A stretch of DNA of 64,000 nucleotides from positions 1,674,001-1,738,000 of the forward strand of contig NZ_RAQK01000001.1 in the NCBI RefSeq assembly GCF_003610455.1, written 5' to 3'. The notes beneath the pieces are model-generated. The model did no database searches and had not been told where the DNA came from. It saw only the letters and a program-made list of their open reading frames with translations. This DNA is from Sulfitobacter guttiformis. Lineage in GTDB: Bacteria; Pseudomonadota; Alphaproteobacteria; Rhodobacterales; Rhodobacteraceae. Both the position numbers and the translations under genes were made by a program. The stretch's first letter is position 1. Each line of letters starts with the position of its first letter. Shown piece by piece: positions 17,935-25,961 of the stretch.

Positions 17935-18749
17935 AGCGCTTGAGCCCCTTTAATGTCACCTCCCTCACGCTGGGGTTTGTGTTTCTCTACCTTCCGATGC
18001 TTCTGTTGGTCATCTACAGCTTCAACTCGTCAAAGCTGGTCACGGTCTGGGCCGGTTTTTCGACCAAATGGTACGGGGAGTTATTGCGTGACGAGGCATT
18101 CCTGAGTGCTGCTGTCGTCACAATCAAAGTCGCGGTTATCTCGTCTACCTTTGCTACAATTTTGGGAACAATGGCTGCTTATGTGCTGGTAAACTCCGGC
18201 CGGTTTTTTGGGCGTACGCTTTTTTCCGGCATGATTTATGCGCCGTTGGTGATGCCGGAAGTGATTACAGGACTATCACTTCTCCTGTTGTTTATCGGGT
18301 TGGGAATTGACCGCGGCGTGCTGACGATCGTGCTTGCTCATACCACATTTTCGATGTGCTTTGTGTCGGTGGTCGTATCGTCCCGCCTGGTGAGTTTCGA
18401 CCGCTCACTCGAAGAGGCGGCCCTTGATCTTGGGTGTAGCCGGTTTGATGCCTTTCGGCTGGTAACCCTGCCGATCATCGCACCTGCTGTCATTTCCGGC
18501 TGGCTTCTGGCGTTCACCCTCAGCCTTGATGATCTTGTAATCGCTTCCTTTGTATCCGGACCATCTTCGACGACATTGCCAATTAAAATATGGAGTTCTG
18601 TACGCCTTGGTGTGTCACCGGAGATCAATGCGCTCTCGACATTGATGATTGCGATTGTGACCATTGGTGTTGTTACTGCTTCTATTGTCTCGAAACGGAA
18701 CTCGGTGCGCGCGCAGAAGGACGCGCAGGCAGCAGAGCGGAACGGGTGA
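17931..18749 (+). CDS. Putrescine ABC transporter permease (PotI-like)
   Basis: 272 aa, six predicted spans (for example VTSLTLGFVFLYLPMLLLVIY and FSGMIYAPLVMPEVITGLSLL). The contact loop SLEEAALDLGCSRFDAFRLVTLP is conserved, and SLDDLVIASFVSGPSSTTLP is the PotC/PotI signature near the C terminus. Its stop overlaps the GTG start of the oxidase by 4 nt, tying the transporter to the catabolic enzyme. Confidence 0.93.
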   Translation: MKRLSPFNVTSLTLGFVFLYLPMLLLVIYSFNSSKLVTVWAGFSTKWYGELLRDEAFLSAAVVTIKVAVISSTFATILGTMAAYVLVNSGRFFGRTLFSGMIYAPLVMPEVITGLSLLLLFIGLGIDRGVLTIVLAHTTFSMCFVSVVVSSRLVSFDRSLEEAALDLGCSRFDAFRLVTLPIIAPAVISGWLLAFTLSLDDLVIASFVSGPSSTTLPIKIWSSVRLGVSPEINALSTLMIAIVTIGVVTASIVSKRNSVRAQKDAQAAERNG

Positions 18750-20074
18750 AGCGCATATTTGATAAATATGCTTACGGTGATGGCCCGCGCGCAGGTTGCT
18801 GGTGGGATGCAACTGTGTCGACGTCTGCGCGGCCCACATTTAAACAATCTGCGCGCACAGATGTAGCGATTATCGGTGGTGGATTTACCGGCTTGTCCGC
18901 TGCGCTACACCTTGCACGGTCTGGTGTTTCGGTAACCTTGATCGAGGCCGAGCACGTCGGGTGGGGTGCATCGGGGCGAAATGGCGGATTTTGCTGTTTG
19001 GGCGGTGGCATCGCTGATGATGCGGTCCTTGATCGCCGTTTTGGCGTAGCGGGGCGCATAGATTTCCGCCGAACAGAGCTCGCTGCGATCGGTGCTGTTG
19101 AGGGGATTATCGATGCTACAGGCCTGAAAGTAGACCGGCACTCCGTGGGCGAGACGTCCCTCGCGCATCGGTCTAAAGACTTTTTAGCACTCAGGCGCCA
19201 TGCCGATACCATCGCTGAAAATTACGGTGTTGAATACGAGCTTCACATCGCAGACGAACTTTCCGGAATGGGGATGGCGGGCCCGTTTCATGGCGGCCTT
19301 TCAATCAGGGCGGGCTTTGGCCTGAATCCGCGGAAATATTTGCTGGGGTTGGCTCAGGAAGCGGAAAAGGCGGGTGCGCTGATCTACGAACGCAGTGGCG
19401 TTGCGGAATTGACCTCTCACGTGGATGGCTGGCAGTTGCGGATAAATGGCCACAAATTGCGGGCGGATCAGGTCATTCTGGCAACAAACGGTTATTCATC
19501 TGAGGATTTGCCCCCATGGCTGGCCGGTCGGTATATGCCGGGCCAATCAAATGTCCTTGTGACGCGTCCGATGTCACATGAGGAGCTGGAAGCAGCAGGA
19601 TGGACCAGCACTCAAATGGCATATGATACTCGGAACCTGCTTCATTATTTCCGGTTAATGCCAGATGGACGTTTCTTGTTCGGGATGCGCGGTGGGCTGT
19701 TTACAGGAGCATCCGCCGAGGCCCATGCCGCGAAAAAGATCAGGTCCCACTTTGAGGAAATGTTCCCGGCCTGGCGCGGGATAGAAACCACTCATAGCTG
19801 GTCCGGGATGGTTTGCCTTTCCCGCGATTTGCTTCCTTTCGTTGGTCGGATACCACAGGCAAACGGGCTGTGGACCGGTATGTGCTATCATGGAAATGGC
19901 GTCGCAATGGGCAGTTATAGCGGAATGTTATTATCCCAGTTGGTTCAGGGGAAATCGCCCGATATTCTCTATCCTGAAGCGATGCGTGTTCCTCTGCGAA
20001 AGTTCGAATTAGGGCGTTGGCGCAGAGTCGTTATGCCCGCGGCTTACGCTGCTTTCATGCTCGCAGACCGCTAA
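18746..20074 (+). CDS. FAD-dependent amine oxidoreductase (DAO family, PuuB-like)
   Basis: 442 aa when started at GTG 18746, which overlaps the permease stop as GTGA; a longer upstream frame is only the shadow of that permease. The ADP-binding motif is DVAIIGGGFTGLSAALHLARSG at about residues 38-59, followed by VTLIEAEHVGWGASGRNGGF, the DAO flavin-binding pattern of gamma-glutamylputrescine oxidase PuuB and relatives. The C-terminal W-G-M-C-Y-H-G-N-G-V-A-M segment closes the FAD domain. Expected to oxidise putrescine or its gamma-glutamyl adduct; no PuuA-type ligase is in the window, so direct oxidation or a distant ligase are both possible. Confidence 0.88.
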   Translation: MKRIFDKYAYGDGPRAGCWWDATVSTSARPTFKQSARTDVAIIGGGFTGLSAALHLARSGVSVTLIEAEHVGWGASGRNGGFCCLGGGIADDAVLDRRFGVAGRIDFRRTELAAIGAVEGIIDATGLKVDRHSVGETSLAHRSKDFLALRRHADTIAENYGVEYELHIADELSGMGMAGPFHGGLSIRAGFGLNPRKYLLGLAQEAEKAGALIYERSGVAELTSHVDGWQLRINGHKLRADQVILATNGYSSEDLPPWLAGRYMPGQSNVLVTRPMSHEELEAAGWTSTQMAYDTRNLLHYFRLMPDGRFLFGMRGGLFTGASAEAHAAKKIRSHFEEMFPAWRGIETTHSWSGMVCLSRDLLPFVGRIPQANGLWTGMCYHGNGVAMGSYSGMLLSQLVQGKSPDILYPEAMRVPLRKFELGRWRRVVMPAAYAAFMLADR

Positions 20075-20742
20075 GAGGGTTCGCGCAACGCAGAAATTTC
20101 ACTCGCCGGAGCTTCGGCTCCACCCTCGAATACCACGCGTGCGCCGGAGCCGAGGTTTTGCACTTCCACGATCCGTGCATAGGTTTCGACCAGTGTTGCA
20201 GGAAGCGCAGCGCCACCCTCGCCGGTTGCCTCTACTTCAAAACGGTACATGCCGGAGGGCAGTGGTTGGCCCCCTTGTTGGACGCCAGCCCAGACAACCG
20301 GATCGGAAGAGACAGGCATTGGATGGCGGGTAACTTCGCGGCCGTCATTGTCATAGACAACCAGTTCCATGGACTCCGCGCCGGCGGGAGGTGTCGGCAA
20401 GACTGTAATTGGATCTGTATCGAACAGAACTGCGGCTGTTGTGCGCGCTTCCATACCGATCCATCCCGCCATTTGCCCCATAGTGCTGCTGCCCAACTGG
20501 GCGGCAAGCGCTGACAAAAGGTCGTTGGACAGAACCTGTTGTTCAACCATCGAAAATTGTGCCAGCTGAGCCGCATATTCAGAGCTGTCCAAAGGTTCTA
20601 GCGGGTCCTGATATTTGGCTTGGGTAGTGAGCATTTTAATGAATGTTTCGAAGTCCGACGAGAGAGCGGAGGAAGCAGGCAATGGCGAGGTTACGCCGTT
20701 GTTGGACCCTGCGGAAAAAGAGGTGAGAGTGGGGGATATCAT
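20071..20742 (-). CDS. flgD: Flagellar hook assembly protein (hook cap)
   Basis: 223 aa. The N-terminal core FETFIKMLTTQAKYQDPLEPLDSSEYAAQLAQFSMVEQQ is the conserved FlgD region; residues about 110-200 form the Ig/FnIII-like cap domain (ELVVYDNDGREVTRHPMP, SGMYRFEVEATGEGG). It scaffolds hook subunit polymerisation at the growing end and is then replaced by FlgK. It follows fliK by 9 nt on the same strand, and its 3' end overlaps the amine oxidase gene by 4 nt. Confidence 0.93.
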   Translation of the reverse strand: MISPTLTSFSAGSNNGVTSPLPASSALSSDFETFIKMLTTQAKYQDPLEPLDSSEYAAQLAQFSMVEQQVLSNDLLSALAAQLGSSTMGQMAGWIGMEARTTAAVLFDTDPITVLPTPPAGAESMELVVYDNDGREVTRHPMPVSSDPVVWAGVQQGGQPLPSGMYRFEVEATGEGGAALPATLVETYARIVEVQNLGSGARVVFEGGAEAPASEISALREPS

Positions 20743-20751
20743 GTGGGTTCC

Positions 20752-22479
20752 TTACAGTCGTATATCGACGCCGGATGCGGGCATACGGTCAAGTTGGATG
20801 AGCGTGTGGTCACTGGGTGTAGATTGATGTGACGTACCTGCTGCATCAGCAGAGCCGTCAGGGTTACTGTTCGCGTTATCTTGCGAGGTATTTGCACGCT
20901 CGCCCCCTTGTCCAAAGGAAAATGAGATTGAATCATACCCCATAGAACGAAAGGTCTGCCCCAGTTGGTCGATGTTGCGGCGCATAAGGTCGAGCGTGTC
21001 TGGCCGTTCGGCCAGAATACTAACCGTTATTGCGCCATCTTCGGATTTTACAGACATCCGTACGCGGCCCAATTCATCCGGGGACAATGCGATCTCAACA
21101 GGACGATGTACTGCTTGGTCCGCAACCACCGCAATTTGCCGCGCAACATGAAGGTGCAGATCGGATCTGAGCGGCACAAATGTACCAGTCGGATGGGTAG
21201 CGCTGCGGGCTTGATCCCAGTTGATGATGTCTGGTGCGTCGGTTGGGGTAAGTAATGATTGGGCCACATCCGTCGGGCTAAGGGTTCCCGGCAGAAGGCT
21301 GCCGATTCCTTGCTTCGTCGACGGTGAGGCGGGGGAGGGGCCGGCAGGGGTATGCCGCGCATCATACTGCGGATCAACAGAATGGGATTGTGAATCTAGT
21401 GTTGGAGAGGTGCTCGACATCACGGCTGGATCGAAGCGCCGCATTTCCGGAGTGACGCCAGTTTTGTACAAATCGGCGGACAACTGCTTCTCGCGCAAAC
21501 GAATGTCATTCCACAAAGGGGATGTGCCTTTATGGTGGGAAGGTGCAACGGTCCCGATGTCTTGGATGCGTTGCGCCGCTGATCCCACTCCCTTTGGATT
21601 TATATGTGTCGCGTTGGTTTCAGACGCCTTGTGAATGGCTTCCGGTTCTGACGGATATTGTATTTTCGACCCTGCTACCGAGCGGGCAAGAGGCATTGCT
21701 TGCGTCATATCAAAAACTGGTTCTGAGTGTCTCTGATGAGCGCTCTGACCGTCGTGTGATTGGAGCGCCTTGGAGTCTATTTGAAGAGGTAGGGCCGGAG
21801 AATGAAGGTTCTCCGTAGTCCCCCTATTGCCAGATGTTACTATCTCGACGACAGGCTGGATGCTTGGCAAACCACTGGTGAATTGCGCGCTTTGATCGGG
21901 GGCAGTGCCCACCTTGTATAGTGGGCCTTCCCCTTCCAACTTATTCGAATTTGGGAGGGACGATTGAGACTGGCCTGCGTGATCGAGATTGGGACGTCGG
22001 GTTCCCATCATGCTCTCTGATATATTTTGGGTTAGAAACGTGCGAGATATGTCTGCCACTTGTTCCTTCCAATACTTCTCGACGGCGACCTGCGGTTGAT
22101 CCTTTTCAGACGCAATTCCCTTTTTGCCATGCTTGGAAACCCGCTGTTCGGGCACGTCTTCAATGTCTCCCGCCATCGTGTCCTCAGCTTCTGGGGACAT
22201 TATATGTAACTTGGTACTGGGTTGTTGCTCCGCGCTGGTCGGCGCCATGCCTGTTTCACGTTTCTCTTTCTTGTCGTCTGGCCCTTCGTCTACCTGTTTT
22301 GTGTCAGGGGCAGATTTTTGCAGGACAGGTAACGTGGCCACCATACTGGCAAAATCTAGATGTCGTGGTGGTCTTACGGCGTTTGTCTCGAGGCCTCCCG
22401 TGCCCGTGATGCCAGAAGCTGTGGGTACTTTTGGGCTGCTCCTCGGGTTAATTCCGGTCGATGCGGTAGATGTTGTCAT
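20752..22479 (-). CDS. fliK: Flagellar hook-length control protein
   Basis: 575 aa from ATG 22479 (AAAGGCG upstream); a longer frame exists but lacks support. Residues 1 to about 440 are low-complexity, Ser/Thr/Gln-rich and presumably unfolded, as expected of a molecular ruler. The C-terminal Flg_hook domain is clear: VHRPVEIALSPDELGRVRMSVKSEDGAITVSI and LRRNID/SMGYDSISFSFGQGG-type motifs. It is secreted and switches export specificity through FlhB when the hook is complete; flhB lies at 45048-46130. Pairing with flgD is usual in alphaproteobacteria. Confidence 0.88.
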   Translation of the reverse strand: MTTSTASTGINPRSSPKVPTASGITGTGGLETNAVRPPRHLDFASMVATLPVLQKSAPDTKQVDEGPDDKKEKRETGMAPTSAEQQPSTKLHIMSPEAEDTMAGDIEDVPEQRVSKHGKKGIASEKDQPQVAVEKYWKEQVADISRTFLTQNISESMMGTRRPNLDHAGQSQSSLPNSNKLEGEGPLYKVGTAPDQSAQFTSGLPSIQPVVEIVTSGNRGTTENLHSPALPLQIDSKALQSHDGQSAHQRHSEPVFDMTQAMPLARSVAGSKIQYPSEPEAIHKASETNATHINPKGVGSAAQRIQDIGTVAPSHHKGTSPLWNDIRLREKQLSADLYKTGVTPEMRRFDPAVMSSTSPTLDSQSHSVDPQYDARHTPAGPSPASPSTKQGIGSLLPGTLSPTDVAQSLLTPTDAPDIINWDQARSATHPTGTFVPLRSDLHLHVARQIAVVADQAVHRPVEIALSPDELGRVRMSVKSEDGAITVSILAERPDTLDLMRRNIDQLGQTFRSMGYDSISFSFGQGGERANTSQDNANSNPDGSADAAGTSHQSTPSDHTLIQLDRMPASGVDIRL

Positions 22480-22533
22480 TGGTGCGCCTTTCGGGATTCT
22501 GCCTCGATCTGCGCCTACTAAACACATTCTTCC

Positions 22534-22548
22534 TTACCGGTTATTTAC
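22534..22548. promoter_or_regulatory. Weak CtrA-like site between fliK and flgJ-like gene
   Basis: TTAC-N7-TTAC (22534-22537 and 22545-22548) matches six of eight positions of the TTAA-N7-TTAA CtrA consensus. It is central in the 120-nt divergent region, as expected for a shared regulator. CtrA control of flagellar genes is known in roseobacters; this site alone is weak. Confidence 0.25.
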
Positions 22549-22599
22549 CGCTTTGCCTTCATGATCAGCGAAATCAATGCAATTTGAGGAGTATTCCTG

Positions 22600-22884
22600 A
22601 TGATTCCCGTAACGCCCTTCGGTTTAACAACCGGGCAGTCCCTGACCCCTCATGATTCCGCATTAATGGAAGCGGCCCGCAATCTCGAAGCATCGTTTCT
22701 GGCGGAAATGCTGAAGTCTGCCGGCCTTGGGCAAACGAGCGAAAATTTTGGTGGCGGTGTTGGCGAGGATCAGTTTGGTTCGTTTTTGATACAGGAGCAG
22801 GCCAAACATATCGTACAAGCCGGCGGTATCGGCCTCGCCCAATCGCTCTTTAACGCTTTGAAGGAGCAGGCCCATGACGTCTAA
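22600..22884 (+). CDS. Rod-binding protein, FlgJ N-terminal-like
   Basis: 94 aa. The segment AARNLEASFLAEMLKSAGLGQ followed by GVGEDQFGSFLIQEQAKHIVQAGGIGLAQSLF is the rod-binding domain of FlgJ. The muramidase domain of enterobacterial FlgJ is absent, which is normal in alphaproteobacteria; the peptidoglycan would be opened by a separate enzyme. GAGGAG precedes the ATG. Its end overlaps the next gene by 11 nt. Confidence 0.85.
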   Translation: MIPVTPFGLTTGQSLTPHDSALMEAARNLEASFLAEMLKSAGLGQTSENFGGGVGEDQFGSFLIQEQAKHIVQAGGIGLAQSLFNALKEQAHDV

Positions 22885-23227
22885 TGTAACCGATTTTTCC
22901 AAGCTCGACTCATTACTTGAGCAAGAGCGTGTGTTTCTTCTCAAGGGTGACATTGCGGGACTGGCAACGTTGCTTGGTGCAAAAGAACAGTTGGTCGAAC
23001 TGCTGTTGAGCAACGCCACCGCGCACCACGACCAAATCAGACCGCTTGAAGGAAAGCTGCGCCGCAACCAACTGTTACTCGACGGCGCGCTCGATGGAAT
23101 CCGCGCCGTTGCGGCTCGCCTTGCAGCATTGCGTCAGGTGCGGACGGCGCTCGATACTTATGATGCGCAGGGCCGCAAGCAACGAGTCGCGATATCTACA
23201 AGTCCCAAGGTTGAAAAGCGTGCATGA
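22874..23227 (+). CDS. FlgN-like flagellar export chaperone
   Basis: 117 aa, largely alpha-helical with heptad-like Leu spacing (LLEQERVFLLKGDIAGLATLLGAKEQLVELLL). Size, helix content and position between a rod protein and flagellin fit FlgN-type chaperones, which bind the C termini of hook-junction proteins FlgK and FlgL. Sequence identity to FlgN is too low to judge by eye, so the call rests partly on context. Confidence 0.6.
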   Translation: MTSNVTDFSKLDSLLEQERVFLLKGDIAGLATLLGAKEQLVELLLSNATAHHDQIRPLEGKLRRNQLLLDGALDGIRAVAARLAALRQVRTALDTYDAQGRKQRVAISTSPKVEKRA

Positions 23228-23337
23228 TCAAACGGCTCCCAAGGATTGTGCAACTGACCTGCTTAGCACTGCTCGTTTGCGGATTGAATTAAATGCGCGG
23301 CACTGGGGGTGTGGGTCTTAAGATTTTAGAAAGGCGG

Positions 23338-23367
23338 TTAAAGGCATGTTGGCTATGCATCCGATAA
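23338..23367 (+). promoter_or_regulatory. Possible sigma-28 promoter of the flagellin gene
   Basis: A TTAAAGG element (23338-23344) precedes CCGATAA (23361-23367), an exact match to the core of the FliA -10 box. The spacer between TAAA and CCGATAA is 18 nt, two more than the enterobacterial consensus. It would give a leader of about 105-110 nt before the flagellin ATG. Confidence 0.4.
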
Positions 23368-23446
23368 CGGGTGGCACAGTGTCCCGCTACTGGCGCTGTA
23401 AAGATCAGAATGGCATTCCTGTCCCGCTCAGGTGTAGACGTCACGC

Positions 23447-23461
23447 CGGCGCAAAGCGCCG
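23447..23461 (+). promoter_or_regulatory. Hairpin in the flagellin mRNA leader
   Basis: CGGCGC (23447-23452) pairs perfectly with GCGCCG (23456-23461) around an AAA loop, then eight A residues and the ribosome site AAGGAA before the ATG at 23483. The hairpin ends about 7 nt before the ribosome site. In Caulobacter FlbT acts on the 5' leader of flagellin mRNA, and flbT is encoded 1.3 kb downstream here. Confidence 0.5.
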
Positions 23462-23482
23462 AAAAAAAAGGAACATGCTTCA

Positions 23483-24325
23483 ATGTCGAGCATTAACACA
23501 AACAATGGCGCAATGGTTGCGCTGCAAACTCTCAAATCTATCAATGCCAACCTGACAGACACGCAAAATGCGATTTCGACGGGTAAAGACGTCGCGACTG
23601 CTAAAGATAATGCGTCGGTCTGGGCGATCTCTAAGGTGATGGAATCAGATGTATCGGGCCTCGACGCTGTGACAGAGAGTCTTGCAACGGGTCAGTCTGC
23701 TGTTGCGGTGGCCAGTGCGGGAGCAGAATTGATTGTAGAGACGATCAAAGAGATGCAGGCGCTTGCTATTTCAGCGCAATCCGAGGGCGCAAACTTTACC
23801 CAGATCGATGCTGAGATGACCGCCAAAAAAGAGCAGCTAGATTCCATCGTCGCAGGGTCACAGTTTAATGGGGTCAACCTGCTCAATACCGATACCGACG
23901 GGAATGGCGCAACCGGCCTGACGGTTGTTGGTTCGATCAACCGGATCGGTGGTGGTGCTGCGACTGCGACAACTATTGATGTGGCTTCTGCAGACCTTGA
24001 GGCGACGGTGACCAATATCACGCTCACAGGTACGGCTGATATTGCGGATGCCGCGACGACCTACACAGAGCTTGAGACCATGCTTACCGCAGCGATTACA
24101 GGTGCGGCAAACTTGGGTACGTCTGCGAAGCGTCTGGATGATCAGTCCGACTTTGTCTCCAAACTTTCTGATTCGCTGAAATCCGGTATTGGGGCACTTG
24201 TGGATACCGATATGGAAGCCGCATCTGCAAAACTCCAAGCTTTGCAGACGCAACAGCAGTTGGGCGTCCAGGCGCTGTCAATCGCCAACCAGGCACCCCA
24301 AACGATCCTGTCTTTGTTCCGTTAA
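23483..24325 (+). CDS. fliC: Flagellin
   Basis: 280 aa, a short flagellin with little or no variable D2/D3 region. N-terminal D0/D1: MSSINTNNGAMVALQTLKSINANL, then the helix VATAKDNASVWAISKVMESDV. C-terminal D0: LQTQQQLGVQALSIANQAPQTILSLFR with the Arg end typical of roseobacter flagellins. The middle (residues about 145-200) is Thr/Ala/Gly-rich. It is the filament subunit, and no second flagellin gene is in the window. Followed by a strong hairpin, then flaF and flbT, its usual regulators. Confidence 0.95.
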   Translation: MSSINTNNGAMVALQTLKSINANLTDTQNAISTGKDVATAKDNASVWAISKVMESDVSGLDAVTESLATGQSAVAVASAGAELIVETIKEMQALAISAQSEGANFTQIDAEMTAKKEQLDSIVAGSQFNGVNLLNTDTDGNGATGLTVVGSINRIGGGAATATTIDVASADLEATVTNITLTGTADIADAATTYTELETMLTAAITGAANLGTSAKRLDDQSDFVSKLSDSLKSGIGALVDTDMEAASAKLQALQTQQQLGVQALSIANQAPQTILSLFR

Positions 24326-24344
24326 GGCTCCGGTAACTAATAAC

Positions 24345-24372
24345 GTCGGGGGCGCCGATTTGCGCCCCCGAC
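24345..24372 (+). terminator. Hairpin after the flagellin gene
   Basis: GTCGGGGGCGC (24345-24355) and GCGCCCCCGAC (24362-24372): perfect 11-bp stem, 6-nt loop, 19 nt after the flagellin stop. No long U run follows. It probably stabilises or ends the abundant flagellin mRNA while allowing some read-through into flaF. Confidence 0.7.
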
Positions 24373-24398
24373 ACAGCCTTTAATGAGTAGGGACACAT

Positions 24399-24752
24399 GT
24401 GAACGCCACAACACTTGCCCATCGCGGGTATGCACCGACGGCTGCGCCATTAAAATCGGCGCGTAGAGCGGAATATGAAGTTATTGCCCGGATCACCTCT
24501 CGTATGATGTCTGCTTTGCAGGCCAAAAATTTTAATGGATTAATCCATGCTATCCATGAAAACCGTACGCTCTGGCGTAAGTTGGCGATTGATCTAGCAG
24601 ACCCGGAAAATCTGCTGCCTGACGATTTGCGTGCGAGATTGATTTATCTTTCTGAATTTACTGAACAACATAGCCGAAAAGTCATCGCGCGCGAGGCTTC
24701 CGCAACGGCGCTGGTTGAGATTAACACCGCCATTTTGCGTGGCTTGAAATAG
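24399..24752 (+). CDS. flaF: Flagellar biosynthesis regulator FlaF
   Basis: 117 aa, GTG start at 24399. The region AEYEVIARITSRMMSALQ followed by LIHAIHENRTLWRKLAIDLADPENLLPDDLRARLIYLSEF is the FlaF family core. In Caulobacter FlaF promotes flagellin secretion or translation and opposes FlbT. It lies between flagellin and flbT, 13 nt before the flbT ATG. Confidence 0.92.
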   Translation: MNATTLAHRGYAPTAAPLKSARRAEYEVIARITSRMMSALQAKNFNGLIHAIHENRTLWRKLAIDLADPENLLPDDLRARLIYLSEFTEQHSRKVIAREASATALVEINTAILRGLK

Positions 24753-24765
24753 ATTGGAATTCGAA

Positions 24766-25170
24766 ATGAGTGGTCTTGTCTTAAAACTGGGTCCCAAAGA
24801 ACGGGTGTTGATCAACGGCGCTGTAATCGAAAATGGAGACCGTCGAAGCCGTCTGGCGATCATGACGCCCGATGCAAAAATTCTGAGGCTGCGGGATGCC
24901 ATCCACCCCGAGGACGTCAGGACTCCTGTGCGTCGTGCCCTGTTTGCGGTGCAGCTGGTTCTATCTGGTGACAAGGATGCTGAGAGCGCTCACTTGCCGC
25001 TGCTGCGGCAAGTAGAAGAGCTGAGTCAGGTTTTTACTGATCCTGACAGTCGTCAAATGCTGGCTGAAGCAAGTCAGGCAGTGATCGAAAAGCAGCATTA
25101 CCGGACGTTAAAAGCTCTTCGAGCACTGTTGCCGCGCGAAGAGCGGCTTCTGGCCGTCAGGCCTAGCTGA
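24766..25170 (+). CDS. flbT: Flagellin mRNA regulator FlbT
   Basis: 134 aa from ATG 24766; an in-frame TTG at 24754 is less likely because GGAAT lies just before the ATG. LVLKLGPKERVLINGAVIENGDRRSRLAIMTPDAKILR is the FlbT signature, with the typical IHPEDVRTPVRRALFAVQLVLSGD. FlbT binds flagellin mRNA leaders and lowers translation until the hook is finished. Its TGA overlaps the next ATG by 1 nt. Confidence 0.92.
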   Translation: MSGLVLKLGPKERVLINGAVIENGDRRSRLAIMTPDAKILRLRDAIHPEDVRTPVRRALFAVQLVLSGDKDAESAHLPLLRQVEELSQVFTDPDSRQMLAEASQAVIEKQHYRTLKALRALLPREERLLAVRPS

Positions 25171-25961
25171 TGTTCCAGCCTGTCATTCCTATCGGCGGTC
25201 TAGGAGGGTGGCGATTCCTTCAGCAGACGTACGATAGCCAATTCAAAGCATTTACGCAAAGCACTCAGCTGCAGCGGGGGAGTGATTACTTCCGCGAAAA
25301 CATTAATAAGATTACCAGCGCCGAAGAGCTGGTCGCCGATCGTAGACTTTTAACTGTCGCGCTGGGCGCCTTCGGCTTGCAAGACGACATAAACAGCAAA
25401 TTTTTCATTCGGAAAATTCTAGAAGAAGGAACGGTGAACGACGATGCGCTTGCGAACCGTTTCAGTGATCCTCGATACAAAGAAATGTCGCAGGCGTTCG
25501 GTTTCGGCCCCGGAGAGTTTCTCAAAGTTGCAGAGCCGGTTTTTGCAGAGGCAATAATCGATCGATTTGAGAGGATCGAGTTTGAGGTCGCTGCCGGTCA
25601 ACAAAACGAAAGCATGCGTTTCGCTCTTTATGCAGAGCGTGAGATGGGATCACTGGCAGCTGACGATATGTCCAATGATGCCAAGTGGTTCACGCTTATG
25701 GGCGAGCCCCCATTAAGGAACTTGTTTGAAAAGGCCCTCAACCTTCCAAAGGCATTTGGGCAAATTGACCTGGATCAGCAGCTGAGCGTGTTCAAAGACA
25801 AAGCTTAAAAAGAGTTTGGATCAGACGATATAAGCATTTTTAGCGATCCTGCAAAAGTGCAGGACCTAATCACAAAATTTGTTGTTCGAGATCAGATATC
25901 GCAGTTCAATTCGAGCTTTTCGCCCAATGCGATTGCGCTAACATTATTACGCGGTGGTTAG
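25170..25961 (+). pseudogene. DUF1217 flagellar-associated gene interrupted by an in-frame TAA
   Basis: The first ORF gives 212 aa (25170-25808), with GGWRFLQQTYDSQFKAFTQS, DYFRENINKITSAEELVADRRLLTVALGAFGL and LDQQLSVFKDKA, clear DUF1217 family features. A TAA at 25806-25808 ends it, but the same frame stays open for 50 more codons to a TAG at 25959-25961 and reads KEFGSDDISIFSDPAKVQDLITKF, RDQISQF and SPNAIALTLL, the normal family C terminus. The full frame of 263 codons matches the family's usual length. So a single nonsense codon separates the body from its last 50 residues. Read-through, sequencing error or true loss are alternatives. The gene is coupled to flbT. Confidence 0.85.

Noticed and set aside
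18590-18745. Upstream extension of the amine oxidase frame
   Set aside because: It overlaps the permease gene in another frame and is Cys-rich; the GTGA overlap at 18746 is the better start.
21921-22409. Plus-strand frame opposite fliK
   Set aside because: Opposite to a low-complexity region; no start signal and no family features.
23377-23395. TGGCAC near 23372 as a sigma-54 promoter for flagellin
   Set aside because: The -12 element (TTGC at the correct spacing) is missing.
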